Positions 17,171-26,420 of a stretch of DNA of 64,000 bases are shown piece by piece. Source of the DNA: Chryseobacterium viscerum. GTDB taxonomy: Bacteria > Bacteroidota > Bacteroidia > Flavobacteriales > Weeksellaceae. The DNA is taken from positions 1-64,000 of the forward strand of contig NZ_PPEG02000010.1 of the NCBI RefSeq assembly GCF_002899945.2. Direction: 5' to 3'. Both the position numbers and the translations under genes were made by a program. Each line of letters starts with the position of its first letter. Positions within the stretch are counted from its first letter, which is position 1. The notes below the pieces were generated by a model. The model saw nothing but the letters and a program-made list of their open reading frames with translations, made no database searches and had not been told where the DNA came from.

Positions 17171-18388
17171 ATGAAAATCAATCAATTTTATGTTCCGACA
17201 CTCAGCCTTTTTCTTATTTTGTCCTCATGCAAAGAAAATCATGCGAATGCTCAGAAGACCGGAAATGACGGAAGTGTAGAGACAGAAAGTCCCAATTCAG
17301 ACTATAAACCGGCATTTAAAGGGCAGACAAGAATTGCCGCAGTAAAGACAAAAACGGCTTACCATGTAGAGGTATTAAATAAAGATTTGGGAAGACCTTG
17401 GGGGATTATCAATTTGCCTGACGGAAGATTTCTCATTACTGATAAGAATGGCCATATGAATGTTGTTTCAACAGATGGAAAACAAGTGTCAAAAATAGAA
17501 GGCTTTCCAAAAGTGGATTCAAAAGGGCAGGGAGGAATGCTGGATGTAGCCCTTGATCCTGATTTTAAAACCAATACTATAATTTACTTCAGTTTCTCGG
17601 AACCCTTTGGAAAAGGAAACTTGACTTCTGTGGCGAAAGGTAAATTGTCTGGCGATTTTAAAAATATATCAGACGTAAAAGTGATTTTCCGTGCAGAACC
17701 TTCTTATGATGGAGATAAGCATTATGGAAGTCGTCTGGCTTTTGATAAAGACGGAAATTTATTTGTCAGTACCGGGGAAAGATCAGATAAGGTGACGAGG
17801 GTTTATGCTCAGCAAACAGATAATTATCTTGGAAAAATTCTAAAGATCACAAAAGACGGCAAACCCGCTCCCGGTAATCCATTTATTGGAAAGCAGGGCT
17901 ATAAACCGGAAATCTATGCCTACGGCGTTCGAAATCCACAAGGTATGGCTATTGATCCACAAGGAAACCTTTGGGATGTGGAAATGGGACCAAGAGGGGG
18001 AGACGAAATCAACCTGATCCAGCCCGGAAAAAATTACGGATGGGGAGATGTTACCTATGGAATTGAGTATTCCGGGGATAAAGTAGGACAAGGAATCACT
18101 CAAAAAGAAGGAACAGAACAGCCCGTTTACTATTGGGATCCTGTGATCTCACCAAGCGGAATTACTTTTTATACCGGAAATATCGAGGAGTGGAAAGGAA
18201 ACCTGTTTATCGGATGTCTAAGTGGTGAGCACATCGACAGAATTATCATGAAAGACAATAAAGTAGTAGGAGAAGAACGTCTTCTTGCAGATCAGAAGGA
18301 GCGTTTCCGGGATGTACTGAACGGAATTGATGGTAATCTGTATGCCGTAACAGACAGCGGTAAGCTTTATAAAATTTCAAAAAAATAG
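17171..18388 (+). CDS. PQQ-dependent sugar dehydrogenase (sorbosone/Yli-type), lipoprotein
   Basis: 405 residues from the ATG at 17171. An in-frame upstream ATG at 16991 would overlap the blaI-like gene by 74 bp and destroy the signal peptide. The lipobox is LSSC (MKINQFYVPTLSLFLILSSC). The six-bladed propeller of the glucose/sorbosone dehydrogenase family follows: LGRPWGIINLPDGRFLITDK, GGMLDVALDPDF, HYGSRLAFDKDGNLFVSTGE, YAYGVRNPQGMAIDP and EMGPRGGDEINL are diagnostic. It is probably envelope-attached and oxidises an aldose with PQQ. No PQQ synthesis genes are visible. A terminator follows immediately. Confidence 0.9.
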   Translation: MKINQFYVPTLSLFLILSSCKENHANAQKTGNDGSVETESPNSDYKPAFKGQTRIAAVKTKTAYHVEVLNKDLGRPWGIINLPDGRFLITDKNGHMNVVSTDGKQVSKIEGFPKVDSKGQGGMLDVALDPDFKTNTIIYFSFSEPFGKGNLTSVAKGKLSGDFKNISDVKVIFRAEPSYDGDKHYGSRLAFDKDGNLFVSTGERSDKVTRVYAQQTDNYLGKILKITKDGKPAPGNPFIGKQGYKPEIYAYGVRNPQGMAIDPQGNLWDVEMGPRGGDEINLIQPGKNYGWGDVTYGIEYSGDKVGQGITQKEGTEQPVYYWDPVISPSGITFYTGNIEEWKGNLFIGCLSGEHIDRIIMKDNKVVGEERLLADQKERFRDVLNGIDGNLYAVTDSGKLYKISKK

Positions 18389-18389
18389 A

Positions 18390-18419
18390 AAAAGCCTACT
18401 GATTTTTCAGTAGGCTTTT
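18390..18419 (+). terminator. terminator after the sugar dehydrogenase gene
   Basis: 13-bp perfect stem AAAAGCCTACTGA / TCAGTAGGCTTTT (18390-18402 with 18407-18419), loop TTTT. Confidence 0.85.
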
Positions 18420-18498
18420 GTAATGAAGTTGGAGGGTGGAAGTTATTGGAGTTTAATATAAATTTCTATCTATTGTCACTTCCGTCTTCCATCATTTT

Positions 18499-20925
18499 TT
18501 AAAACTTAAAGTTAAGTCTGGCGAAAACCTGCCTTCCGGCAAATCCCATCTGCACAGGATCAAAAATACCTCCTGATTCTGTGTTTCCACTGCTCACCTG
18601 GGTGGTCTGTAAGGTAGGATATCTGTTGAATAGATTTTTACTTCCCAGCGTCAGATTCAGATTTTTGCAGAATTCATAGCCAAAGGAAAGATCGGTAGTT
18701 ACTTTTGGGTTATAAACCTGTTCTACCTCATCATATCCGATTAAGGTTGCTTTATCAAATCTTACCATTTGCAGATTCACATTGAATTTGTTGACCTTAT
18801 AATTAAGGTTTAAATTAACCTTAGTTTTCGGAGCAGAAGCCAGAATGAATCCTCTTTCTCTTTTGCTCAGATAAATGTCTTCTTTTCCTGCCAGCTGCTC
18901 AGAAGTATTTACTTTCGTAATTTCCATATCATTATAGTTTCCGGCTAAAGTTGCTGTTAGCTTTCCGGATCCAATATTTTCAGTATAGCTTAAAATAAGA
19001 TCTATCCCTTTTGTACGCGTATTGATCGCATTAGAAAAGAACTGTGCTTGGTCAATATAAGGATAATCTGTCTGAACATCTCCAGGGAGGTCATCTCTTG
19101 AAAAGTTTCCTGTAAGAACAATTCTGTTTTTTACGTTGATATAATACCCATCTATTGTTGCCGTGAATTTTCCTGTATTATAAGTGAAACCAGCACTTCC
19201 GTTTACGGATGTTTCCTGTTTTAGCTGTGCAATTCCCACTCTCTTGGCCAGATCGCTGTCATTAGAAGCCAGTTGGATGGTAACCAGCTGACCACCCTGG
19301 AAGTTGGTAAACTGCTGGCTGTAATATTTCTGCGCCAGAGAAGGAGCTCTGAATCCGGTAGAAACTGATCCACGGAAGGCAAATTGTGGAGTAATGGCAT
19401 ATCTTGTAGCGAATTTTCCGTTCAGAGTGCTTCCGAAATCGTTATAATTTTCAAACCTTCCGGCAACACTTACCATCCAGTTTTTAGTAATGTCAAGTTC
19501 AGTGTCTACATAGGCTGCGAAGTTATTTCTGCTTTTCCCAATATCTGTAGAATAGCCCGGGAACCCCTGAGAACCACCCGGTCTTACTTCTCCGCTTAAA
19601 GGATTGGTTACCAATTGATTTTGAGGAGTATTAGGAGTCACAATATTTCCATTCACATCATACATTGCATAAGATGCTTCCTGACCTTTAATAATATTGA
19701 ATTTTTCATACCTGAACTCTGATCCGAAAGCAACATTAAGCCCTTCCAGTACTTTGAATTGTTTCACAGCATTAAAACCCGTTGTATTTTGGAGTAATGA
19801 ATGCCCTCCGGCATTAAAGCTTGTCGGTGATTTAACTCCTAAAGTGGCATTGATCGTATTGTCAATCTGATAAGTAAATCTATTGTTACCAAAAGCATTA
19901 TAAAAATCTACATCCCAGTCAGCAACTTTGAATTTCAAGCCATTGTCAAACGTGAAATCTGTAATACTGGTATTTTCAATTGGATTGAATCCTGTAGGGT
20001 AAACCTCAGGAATATTTCCATCTGCATCCGGTGTTCTGGTCCAGGCATATGCCTTAGTATTTCTATGTGAAAATCCTTGACGGGAATAGAACTTCAGCCC
20101 ATTAGATAAAGGAACTTCAATATTTCCGAAAAAGTAAATATTCTGAGCCTTGGCATCTCCAAAACGTTGTCTTGGTGCGGTATACACATCCGGATTTGCA
20201 TTTCGTATTGCATAATCTTTGTTGATAAATTCTACCGTGAAGTTTCCAAAACCACCTTTTGACCCTATTTTTGTTCCTAGATTTCCACTAAAATCAAAGG
20301 TCGTTCCATCAATTTTATGATCAGAAACGATATCATTATTTCCGGGACTTTTGAAAAGGTTCATCCCTGTGAATACATTTCCCTCAAAACCTTTATCACG
20401 GTCATTAAGAATAACATTGATTACCCCTGCGATAGCATCCGAACCGTATTGAGCTGAAGCTCCGTCACGAAGAACTTCCACTCTCTTGATGGCACCAATG
20501 GGAATAGTGTTCATGTCATATCCGGTATTTCCTCTTCCTTTGGTTCCAAAAAGGTTGATCAGTGACGACTGGTGATATCTTTTTCCATTCAAAAGCAGTA
20601 AAGTCTGGTCAGGACCGAGGCCTCTTAAAGTAGCAGGATCTACTGCATCAGCACCGTCAGATCCTGATTGTTTATTGGAGTTGAAAGAAGGAGCAGAAAA
20701 CTGCAGTAATTGGTTGATTTCCACCTGTCCTGTTGACTGGCTTACCTGTTTGATATCAATGATATCAATAGGAACGGGAGTATTAACGACTGTTCTTTTC
20801 TTATTCCGGCTTCCGGTAATGGCAACTTCGTCTATCTTTGACTCCTTCAGAGTATCCTTTATTTGCTGGGCATAGGCAAAGGTAGTTGCTCCAAGTAAGA
20901 AGAGGCTGATGTATTTTATTCTCAT
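18499..20925 (-). CDS. TonB-dependent outer membrane receptor
   Basis: 808 residues from the ATG at 20925 (MRIKYISLFLLGATTFAYA signal peptide); an in-frame ATG 30 nt upstream is less likely. The plug domain (about residues 40-170) contains IDEVAITGSR, the TonB-box-like N-terminus, and the LRGLGPDQTLLLLNGKRY and VEVLRDGASAQYGSDAIAGVINV motifs. The rest is a 22-strand barrel ending in the aromatic terminal strand VFARLNFKF. There is no carboxypeptidase-regulatory N-terminal domain and no SusD partner, so a siderophore, cobalamin or other small nutrient is more likely than a glycan. The ligand is not identifiable from the sequence. Confidence 0.93.
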   Translation of the reverse strand: MRIKYISLFLLGATTFAYAQQIKDTLKESKIDEVAITGSRNKKRTVVNTPVPIDIIDIKQVSQSTGQVEINQLLQFSAPSFNSNKQSGSDGADAVDPATLRGLGPDQTLLLLNGKRYHQSSLINLFGTKGRGNTGYDMNTIPIGAIKRVEVLRDGASAQYGSDAIAGVINVILNDRDKGFEGNVFTGMNLFKSPGNNDIVSDHKIDGTTFDFSGNLGTKIGSKGGFGNFTVEFINKDYAIRNANPDVYTAPRQRFGDAKAQNIYFFGNIEVPLSNGLKFYSRQGFSHRNTKAYAWTRTPDADGNIPEVYPTGFNPIENTSITDFTFDNGLKFKVADWDVDFYNAFGNNRFTYQIDNTINATLGVKSPTSFNAGGHSLLQNTTGFNAVKQFKVLEGLNVAFGSEFRYEKFNIIKGQEASYAMYDVNGNIVTPNTPQNQLVTNPLSGEVRPGGSQGFPGYSTDIGKSRNNFAAYVDTELDITKNWMVSVAGRFENYNDFGSTLNGKFATRYAITPQFAFRGSVSTGFRAPSLAQKYYSQQFTNFQGGQLVTIQLASNDSDLAKRVGIAQLKQETSVNGSAGFTYNTGKFTATIDGYYINVKNRIVLTGNFSRDDLPGDVQTDYPYIDQAQFFSNAINTRTKGIDLILSYTENIGSGKLTATLAGNYNDMEITKVNTSEQLAGKEDIYLSKRERGFILASAPKTKVNLNLNYKVNKFNVNLQMVRFDKATLIGYDEVEQVYNPKVTTDLSFGYEFCKNLNLTLGSKNLFNRYPTLQTTQVSSGNTESGGIFDPVQMGFAGRQVFARLNFKF

Positions 20926-21087
20926 ATTAATAATTTTGCGTAGTGATTCCATCAAAATTATTAATATTTATTTTTAAATCGGCACTAAAATAAAATAATC
21001 GATATGAATATATTAATTTGGTATTGATTTGTATGGGGTTTAGAAAAATAATAACATAATATTGAAATTTAATGAAAAATTTTAACG

Positions 21088-22245
21088 TTAGAAACTGGTA
21101 ATGATTCTATTAATTCCTTCTTCTAAAATTTCCTGTGATGTAGAAAAGCAAATTCTGATATGACCTTCTGCCCCTTTTCCAAACCATCTTTCTGATCCGG
21201 GAACAATGGCCACTTTTCCTTGTGTTAAGACATGTTGGGCGAACTCATCGCTGGACATTCCGTTTTCAATCTTTGGAAATAATACAAACGTAGCTTCGGG
21301 TAGGTTAGGCGTTACAATTTCTGAACGGCTCAATAATCTAAAAGCAAGATCTCTGTTGTTCTGTAAATGATTTAAAAATTCTTTATACCATGGTTTTGCT
21401 TTCTCCAATGCCACAGTTCCGGCAATCTGTGATAAGGTAGAGACTCCCTCTATCGTAGAATTGAAATTGGACTTTTCTGTAAAATCTTCAAGAATATCCT
21501 GATCGTTACACAATACCGCTCCGATTCTCAGCCCGGCGATCCCAAACGATTTTGAAAAACCATAAACGGTAAAGCTCTTTTTCTTTGCCTTTTCAGAAAC
21601 AGAAGAGTAGGTGTGGAAATCTTTGTTGTCATAGATAATATCACTCCAGATCTCATCACTCATTACCCACAGATCATGCGCTGAAGCGATCTCAGCGATT
21701 TTTATTAATATTTCTTTAGAATAAACCTTTCCCAATGGATTGTGCGGATTGCATATGCTGATAAGCTTGGTCTTTGAACTGATTAAAGAAACCATTTTTC
21801 CGAAATCAATGTCTCCGGTAGTGGTATCAACAGGGCAGAGCACTACCTTTCCACCAGCGGTCTCTACCGATTTTTTGAATAGAAAATCTACAGGATCCAG
21901 AATAATGGCTTCATCTCCCGGATTCAGAACATAGGAGGCGATGAGGTACATTCCCTGGGCGGCGCTATTGACTGCTAGTATGTTTTCAGGAGAAAAGGTG
22001 CCCTGTTTTTCTTTGTTAAAGTGATCTGCAACGCTTTTTTTGAATTCAGGAAGTCCGGAGAAGGGTCCGTAGCTCAGATAGCCGTCTTTAAGGTATTCTA
22101 TAATTCCATGTTCTATTTCTGGAGCGGTCCTAAAATCAGGGTCAGCTGCTGTTAAAGGGATGATTCCTTCTTCCAGGGTTGCCCATCTTCCGTTGTAGGC
22201 TTTTCTTTTTAGTGCTTCAAAGTTGATATCGTTATTGGTAAACAT
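21088..22245 (-). CDS. MalY/PatB family PLP-dependent aminotransferase / cystathionine beta-lyase
   Basis: 385 residues, type I fold. Motifs are YGPFSGLPEFKKSVADHF, NPHNPLGKVYS near residue 165, DEIWSDIIYD and the PLP lysine in YGFSKSFGIAGLRIGAV near 232. MalY/PatB proteins cleave C-S bonds of cystathionine or related S-conjugates and may transaminate. The gene starts 2 nt after the stop of the FAD monooxygenase gene (22248-23324), so both are one transcript and may act in one pathway on a sulfur- or indole-containing substrate. The exact substrate is not visible. Confidence 0.88.
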   Translation of the reverse strand: MFTNNDINFEALKRKAYNGRWATLEEGIIPLTAADPDFRTAPEIEHGIIEYLKDGYLSYGPFSGLPEFKKSVADHFNKEKQGTFSPENILAVNSAAQGMYLIASYVLNPGDEAIILDPVDFLFKKSVETAGGKVVLCPVDTTTGDIDFGKMVSLISSKTKLISICNPHNPLGKVYSKEILIKIAEIASAHDLWVMSDEIWSDIIYDNKDFHTYSSVSEKAKKKSFTVYGFSKSFGIAGLRIGAVLCNDQDILEDFTEKSNFNSTIEGVSTLSQIAGTVALEKAKPWYKEFLNHLQNNRDLAFRLLSRSEIVTPNLPEATFVLFPKIENGMSSDEFAQHVLTQGKVAIVPGSERWFGKGAEGHIRICFSTSQEILEEGINRIITSF

Positions 22246-22247
22246 TT

Positions 22248-23324
22248 TTATTTGTATGATATGGGTAAAATATTTTCTGTTTGCTGGTCAAGCGGAAGTA
22301 AAAACTGATTCAGTAATGTCCTTCCATTGTTGATGTGGACTTCAATTTCCGGTTTCCTTTCGGCTTCATATTTACTGAAGGCTTCTGTTCTATTATTCTT
22401 TTCAACTAAATATTTAGTTAATGTAAATGAATCTTTCAGTGCTGAAGTAACTCCCTGACTTGTAAATGGAATCAGTGGATGTGCTGCATCACCGATGAAT
22501 ACAATGTTGTCTTTATAAAATGGATTCAATTTTTCCAGTTCATAAACGCGCCATAAATGTACGTTTTTGTAGTCTGATTTTTTTATAATTGACGGGACCA
22601 AAGGATGCCATTTTTCAAAAACTTCCAGCATATATTTCTTTAGATTGTCTGCAGAACACTCATTGATACGGTATTTCTCGTTGTCAAACTGGGAATACCA
22701 AAGAATTGTATCTTCAGAAAGTTTGAGAATTCCAAAAGTCAGTCCGCCTTCTTCATGATGAAATTTCATAAAATCATTTTCAAGAGATTCTGCAATCTCT
22801 TTATTTTCAATGATATTTACCACTTCACTTTCCCTTACGATTCTTATTTTTTCATCTTTAAAAAGTTCCTTTCTGATGTGGCTTCTGGAGCCGTCAGAAA
22901 TAATAATGATGTCTCCATCAATATTGGTTCCATCAGAAAGTTTTACTTTTCTACCCTGCTTATCATCGGAAATGATGGTTTCCTCGTAAGTTATTTTTTC
23001 AGAGGAAATGTTTTGGGATAGGAGATCAATTAATTGATGTCTCGAAATAGCAAAAACGCTGTCTAACTCCTTTTCTGCAAGTATTTTTCCTGTATGGGAA
23101 TATTGTATGTATTTTTTCAGGAAATTTCCATGCTTATGAAGAAGGCCGGGATCAATAATCTGATAAAGATAGTTCATCCCCTCCTGCGGAATGAGAAAGC
23201 CGTGGCCTGCTAAATCTTCTTTTTTTCTTCGTTCGTAAATGTGATAATCTATCTTATATTTTTCTAAGTAATTCGCCATGCTTAAGCCGGAAATACCAGC
23301 GCCCACGACAGCAATTTTGTTCAT
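22248..23324 (-). CDS. FAD-dependent monooxygenase
   Basis: 358 residues. The Rossmann motif VVGAGISGLSMANYLEK is at residues 5-21. The GDAAHPLIPFTSQGVTSALKDS segment near residue 270, typical of group A flavin monooxygenases (PHBH/UbiH fold), contacts FAD. There is no membrane anchor. It is translationally coupled to the MalY-like gene behind it and lies 330 nt downstream of tnaA on the same strand. Aromatic hydroxylation is the usual role. Indole or an indole-derived compound is a possible substrate given tnaA nearby, but this is speculation. Confidence 0.88.
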   Translation of the reverse strand: MNKIAVVGAGISGLSMANYLEKYKIDYHIYERRKKEDLAGHGFLIPQEGMNYLYQIIDPGLLHKHGNFLKKYIQYSHTGKILAEKELDSVFAISRHQLIDLLSQNISSEKITYEETIISDDKQGRKVKLSDGTNIDGDIIIISDGSRSHIRKELFKDEKIRIVRESEVVNIIENKEIAESLENDFMKFHHEEGGLTFGILKLSEDTILWYSQFDNEKYRINECSADNLKKYMLEVFEKWHPLVPSIIKKSDYKNVHLWRVYELEKLNPFYKDNIVFIGDAAHPLIPFTSQGVTSALKDSFTLTKYLVEKNNRTEAFSKYEAERKPEIEVHINNGRTLLNQFLLPLDQQTENILPISYK

Positions 23325-23626
23325 TTCGGAATAACGGATTTTCAGGTTGGTTTTTTAAGTATTTTTAAATCTATTTCATTAGATCAGTACAAAATTAAAA
23401 TTAAAAACATTTACTATTGATAAAAATGAAATTATTTGATTTTGATTTTGAGAAAAATACAATGAAAAATAAGGTATATGCTTGTTGGTGAAAATATGTG
23501 GTTGATTTATATGTACTTATGAAATATATATATGTTGTTATAGATGAGTGATTTTTATTAAGTAAAATAACTTGTAAGGGAATAGAAATTTGTTTCTGCA
23601 ATATGCTTTTACATGTAATACATAAA

Positions 23627-23650
23627 AAAACCGGAAAAAATTCCGGTTTT
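23627..23650 (-). terminator. terminator after tnaA
   Basis: 10-bp perfect stem AAAACCGGAA / TTCCGGTTTT (23627-23636 with 23641-23650), with a T run on the minus strand. Confidence 0.8.
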
Positions 23651-23654
23651 ATCA

Positions 23655-25031
23655 TTAAGCTTTTTCAAGCTGAACTGTAAAGTGTCTTAAGATTTCCGGT
23701 TCCCAGACGATTTTATATCCTTTTGCTATTTCTTCACGTCTTTCGTATACGTTCTTTATAGCTGCAGCAATATAATCCATATGGTTATTCGTATAGGTTC
23801 TTCTAGGAATTGCCAGACGTACCAATTCTAATTTTGGATAACGGTTTTCTCTGGTTGCAGGATCTCTGTCAGCCAGTAACGTTCCGATTTCTACGGTTCT
23901 GATCCCTGCTTCTTTATAAATTTCAAGACCTAATGTTTGTGCCGGATATTCTTCACGGGAAACATTCGGAAGGAAGTTCAAAGAATCGATGAATACAGCG
24001 TGTCCTCCAATTGGTTTCTGAACAGGAATTCCATATTCAATCAGTTTATTTCCAAGATATTCAACCTGAGAGATTCTGCTTTCAAGGTAAGCAAATTCAG
24101 TTGCTTCATCCAGACCTACTGCCAATGCAGCCATATCTCTTCCAGCCATTCCTCCATAGGTAATAAATCCTTCGTAGATGATGGTGAAGTTGGATGCTTT
24201 TCTGAAAACATCTTCATTATTCAACGCGATGAATCCACCGATATTGACAAGACCATCCTTTTTGGAGCTCATGGTCATTCCGTCTCCGTAAGAGAAAACT
24301 TCTTTGCAGATTTCCTTGATGCTTCTGTTTTCCTGTCCTGCTTCTCTTTTTTTGATGAAGTAAGCGTTCTCAGCAAATCTCGCCGAATCGAAGAATACAG
24401 GAATCCCATACTGATCTGAAAGAGCTTTTACAGCTTTCATATTTTCCAAAGATACCGGCTGGCCTCCTGAAGAATTACAAGTGATCGTAATTAAACAGAA
24501 AGGAATGTTTTCCTTAGGGTGGCTTTTGTAAACTTCTTCCAGTTTTTCAAGGTTGATGTTTCCTTTGAATGGGTGAAGATCATTAATGTCAAAAGCTTCG
24601 TCTATCGTACAGTCGATGGCATGTGCCTTTCTGATCTCGATATGTCCTTTTGTGGTGTCAAAATGCGAGTTCCCGGGAACTACGTCACCTTCTTTTACCA
24701 ATACTGAGAAAAGAACGTTTTCAGCAGCTCTTCCCTGGTGAGTTGGCAATAAATATTTGAATCCGGTGATGCTTTCTACTGTTTTTTGTAATTGTTCAAA
24801 AGAACGTGATCCTGCATAACTTTCATCTCCTGTCATTAGAGCGCCCCATTGTCTATCGGACATTGCTCCGGTTCCGGAATCGGTAAGAAGGTCAATATAA
24901 ACGTGTGAAGATTTTAAGTTGAAAAGGTTATAATTAGCTTCTTTAAGCCATTGCTCTCTTTCTTCTCTGGTAGATTGGTAGATTTCCTCCACCATTTTAA
25001 TGCGGAAAGGCTCCGCGTACGGTAATTTCAT
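23655..25031 (-). CDS. tnaA: tryptophanase (L-tryptophan indole-lyase)
   Basis: 458 residues, matching the family. It splits tryptophan into indole, pyruvate and ammonia with PLP and potassium. Visible motifs are the N-terminal PYAEPFRIKMVEEI, TDSGTGAMSDRQWGALMTGDESYAGS (about 50-75), THQGRAAENVLFS, FFDSARFAENAYFI, and the PLP-lysine motif SSKKD at residues 255-259. Tyrosine phenol-lyase is related, but the N-terminal pattern fits tryptophanase better. No tnaC leader peptide or tryptophan permease is adjacent, so regulation differs from enterics. Indole production would be a phenotype to expect. Confidence 0.92.
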   Translation of the reverse strand: MKLPYAEPFRIKMVEEIYQSTREEREQWLKEANYNLFNLKSSHVYIDLLTDSGTGAMSDRQWGALMTGDESYAGSRSFEQLQKTVESITGFKYLLPTHQGRAAENVLFSVLVKEGDVVPGNSHFDTTKGHIEIRKAHAIDCTIDEAFDINDLHPFKGNINLEKLEEVYKSHPKENIPFCLITITCNSSGGQPVSLENMKAVKALSDQYGIPVFFDSARFAENAYFIKKREAGQENRSIKEICKEVFSYGDGMTMSSKKDGLVNIGGFIALNNEDVFRKASNFTIIYEGFITYGGMAGRDMAALAVGLDEATEFAYLESRISQVEYLGNKLIEYGIPVQKPIGGHAVFIDSLNFLPNVSREEYPAQTLGLEIYKEAGIRTVEIGTLLADRDPATRENRYPKLELVRLAIPRRTYTNNHMDYIAAAIKNVYERREEIAKGYKIVWEPEILRHFTVQLEKA

Positions 25032-25124
25032 GAGTTAAAATATGTTTTAAATTGTTTGTAAAGAAAATGTGTTTGAAAATAATTTTCAAAATTCATCAAT
25101 GTATACATAAGACGCAGGAAAGAA

Positions 25125-25742
25125 TTATTCCGGTGCCTTAAATATGTTTTCATCAGAATGGAATCCGGCTACACCGCCACTCACTGCAAACTTCATTGCA
25201 GAAGCTGCTGTCATTCCCACTACAGGTTTGATGTTTTTTTCTTCAGTAACAATTACCCAGCCCGAGATGGCGTACGAGTGGGGAAGATATACCGCAACGT
25301 AATTATGCTTGTCAACGTCCGACATTTCTTTTTGAGTTAAAAAACCGATTCTCCAGATTTCCGGATTTTCATTGGTTTTTACCCATACAGGATCGTTGAA
25401 TTTTTTCTTGTCGCCTACGAATGAAGACATGACATCTTTCGTAGGAGTGTAAATGTGTTTTACTCCCGGAGTTTTCTCCAGTAAGCTGTCCATCGTATCG
25501 AAAAAGAACCTTCCGACTACGAATTTATTTCCTAAAAACCCTAAAATTGCTGTAAACAGTATAATTGATACGAAAACAAGCCCCGGTACCTGCTTGGCAA
25601 GAGAAGGGATAAGATTGTCAATAGCACTTACCACATACCAGATGACAAAAATGGTAAGCCCGATAGGACCAATGATCACTAATCCCTGAAAAAAGTTTTT
25701 CAGAAAAAAATTGGCGATATTTTCAAAGCTTGGCTTCTTCAA
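25125..25742 (-). CDS. DUF502 domain membrane protein
   Basis: 205 residues. The start is TTG at 25742, because an in-frame stop lies 6 nt upstream and no ATG precedes the conserved N-terminus. Two membrane helices (IIGPIGLTIFVIWYVVSAID about residue 22-42, and VFVSIILFTAILGFLGNKFV about 53-72) precede a soluble domain with the DUF502 pattern PGVKHIYTPTKDVMSSF and VYLPHSYAISGWVIVTEEKNI. Known members are uncharacterised; plant homologues (COV/LCV) are trafficking-linked. It lies 24 nt downstream of miaE, probably in one operon. Confidence 0.88.
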   Translation of the reverse strand: MKKPSFENIANFFLKNFFQGLVIIGPIGLTIFVIWYVVSAIDNLIPSLAKQVPGLVFVSIILFTAILGFLGNKFVVGRFFFDTMDSLLEKTPGVKHIYTPTKDVMSSFVGDKKKFNDPVWVKTNENPEIWRIGFLTQKEMSDVDKHNYVAVYLPHSYAISGWVIVTEEKNIKPVVGMTAASAMKFAVSGGVAGFHSDENIFKAPE

Positions 25743-25766
25743 CGTTTACTCTTTACTATTTATATT

Positions 25767-26345
25767 TTAACCGTGAATGGTTTCTTTATTCCCGTAGGAT
25801 TTGATAATACTGGCTTCATATTCCAGCCATTCTTCCCAACGTTGGTTTACCTTTTCGATATCGCCCAACTGTCTTGCGAAACCAATGAAAGTCGTATAGT
25901 GATTAGCTTCTGAGATCATCAATTCTTTATAGAAAGTTTTAAGCTCTTCATCCTTAATGTTTTCAGTAAGAACTTTGAACCTCTCACAACTTCTTGCTTC
26001 AATCATTGCTGCGAAAAGAAGTTTGTCAACAATCAAATCTTCTCTGCTTCCCTGAACTACAAACTTAGCCAGTTCATTGACGTAATCATCTTTTCTGGCT
26101 TTTCCGAAAACAAACCCCCTCTTTTTGATAATTTTGTGAACCTTGCTGAAATGGTCAAGCTCTTCCTGCGCAATGGCAATAAGTTCTGTGACGATTTCCG
26201 GATGTTCGGGGAGCATATTGATTAAACTGATGGCATTTGTTGTGGCTTTCTGTTCGCACCACGCATGATCCGTTAAAATTTCTCCTATGTTTCCTTCTGC
26301 AATATTTGCCCACCTTGGATCGGTAGGAAGTTTCAACTTAAACAT
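25767..26345 (-). CDS. miaE: tRNA-(ms2io6A)-hydroxylase
   Basis: 192 residues, a ferritin-like di-iron monooxygenase. The iron ligands are visible as E...ExxH pairs: AQEELDHFSKVH near residue 65 and EANHYTTFIGFAR near 155, with ARSCERFKVL near 118. It hydroxylates the isopentenyl side chain of ms2i6A37 in tRNAs. The N-terminus LPTDPRWANIAEGNIGEILTDHAWCEQKATTNAI is typical. It is upstream of the DUF502 gene in the same direction. Confidence 0.92.
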   Translation of the reverse strand: MFKLKLPTDPRWANIAEGNIGEILTDHAWCEQKATTNAISLINMLPEHPEIVTELIAIAQEELDHFSKVHKIIKKRGFVFGKARKDDYVNELAKFVVQGSREDLIVDKLLFAAMIEARSCERFKVLTENIKDEELKTFYKELMISEANHYTTFIGFARQLGDIEKVNQRWEEWLEYEASIIKSYGNKETIHG

Positions 26346-26420
26346 GTTTTGAATTTTTTGTAAAATTAAAATAAATTGCGGTAATAAAGATTATTTTATT
26401 TCAAATTGACTGTTAATCTG

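Noticed and set aside
23401..23655. 84-aa minus-strand ORF between the monooxygenase gene and tnaA
   Set aside because: Its start lies in the tnaA stop and terminator hairpin, and the sequence is low-complexity hydrophobic; judged spurious.
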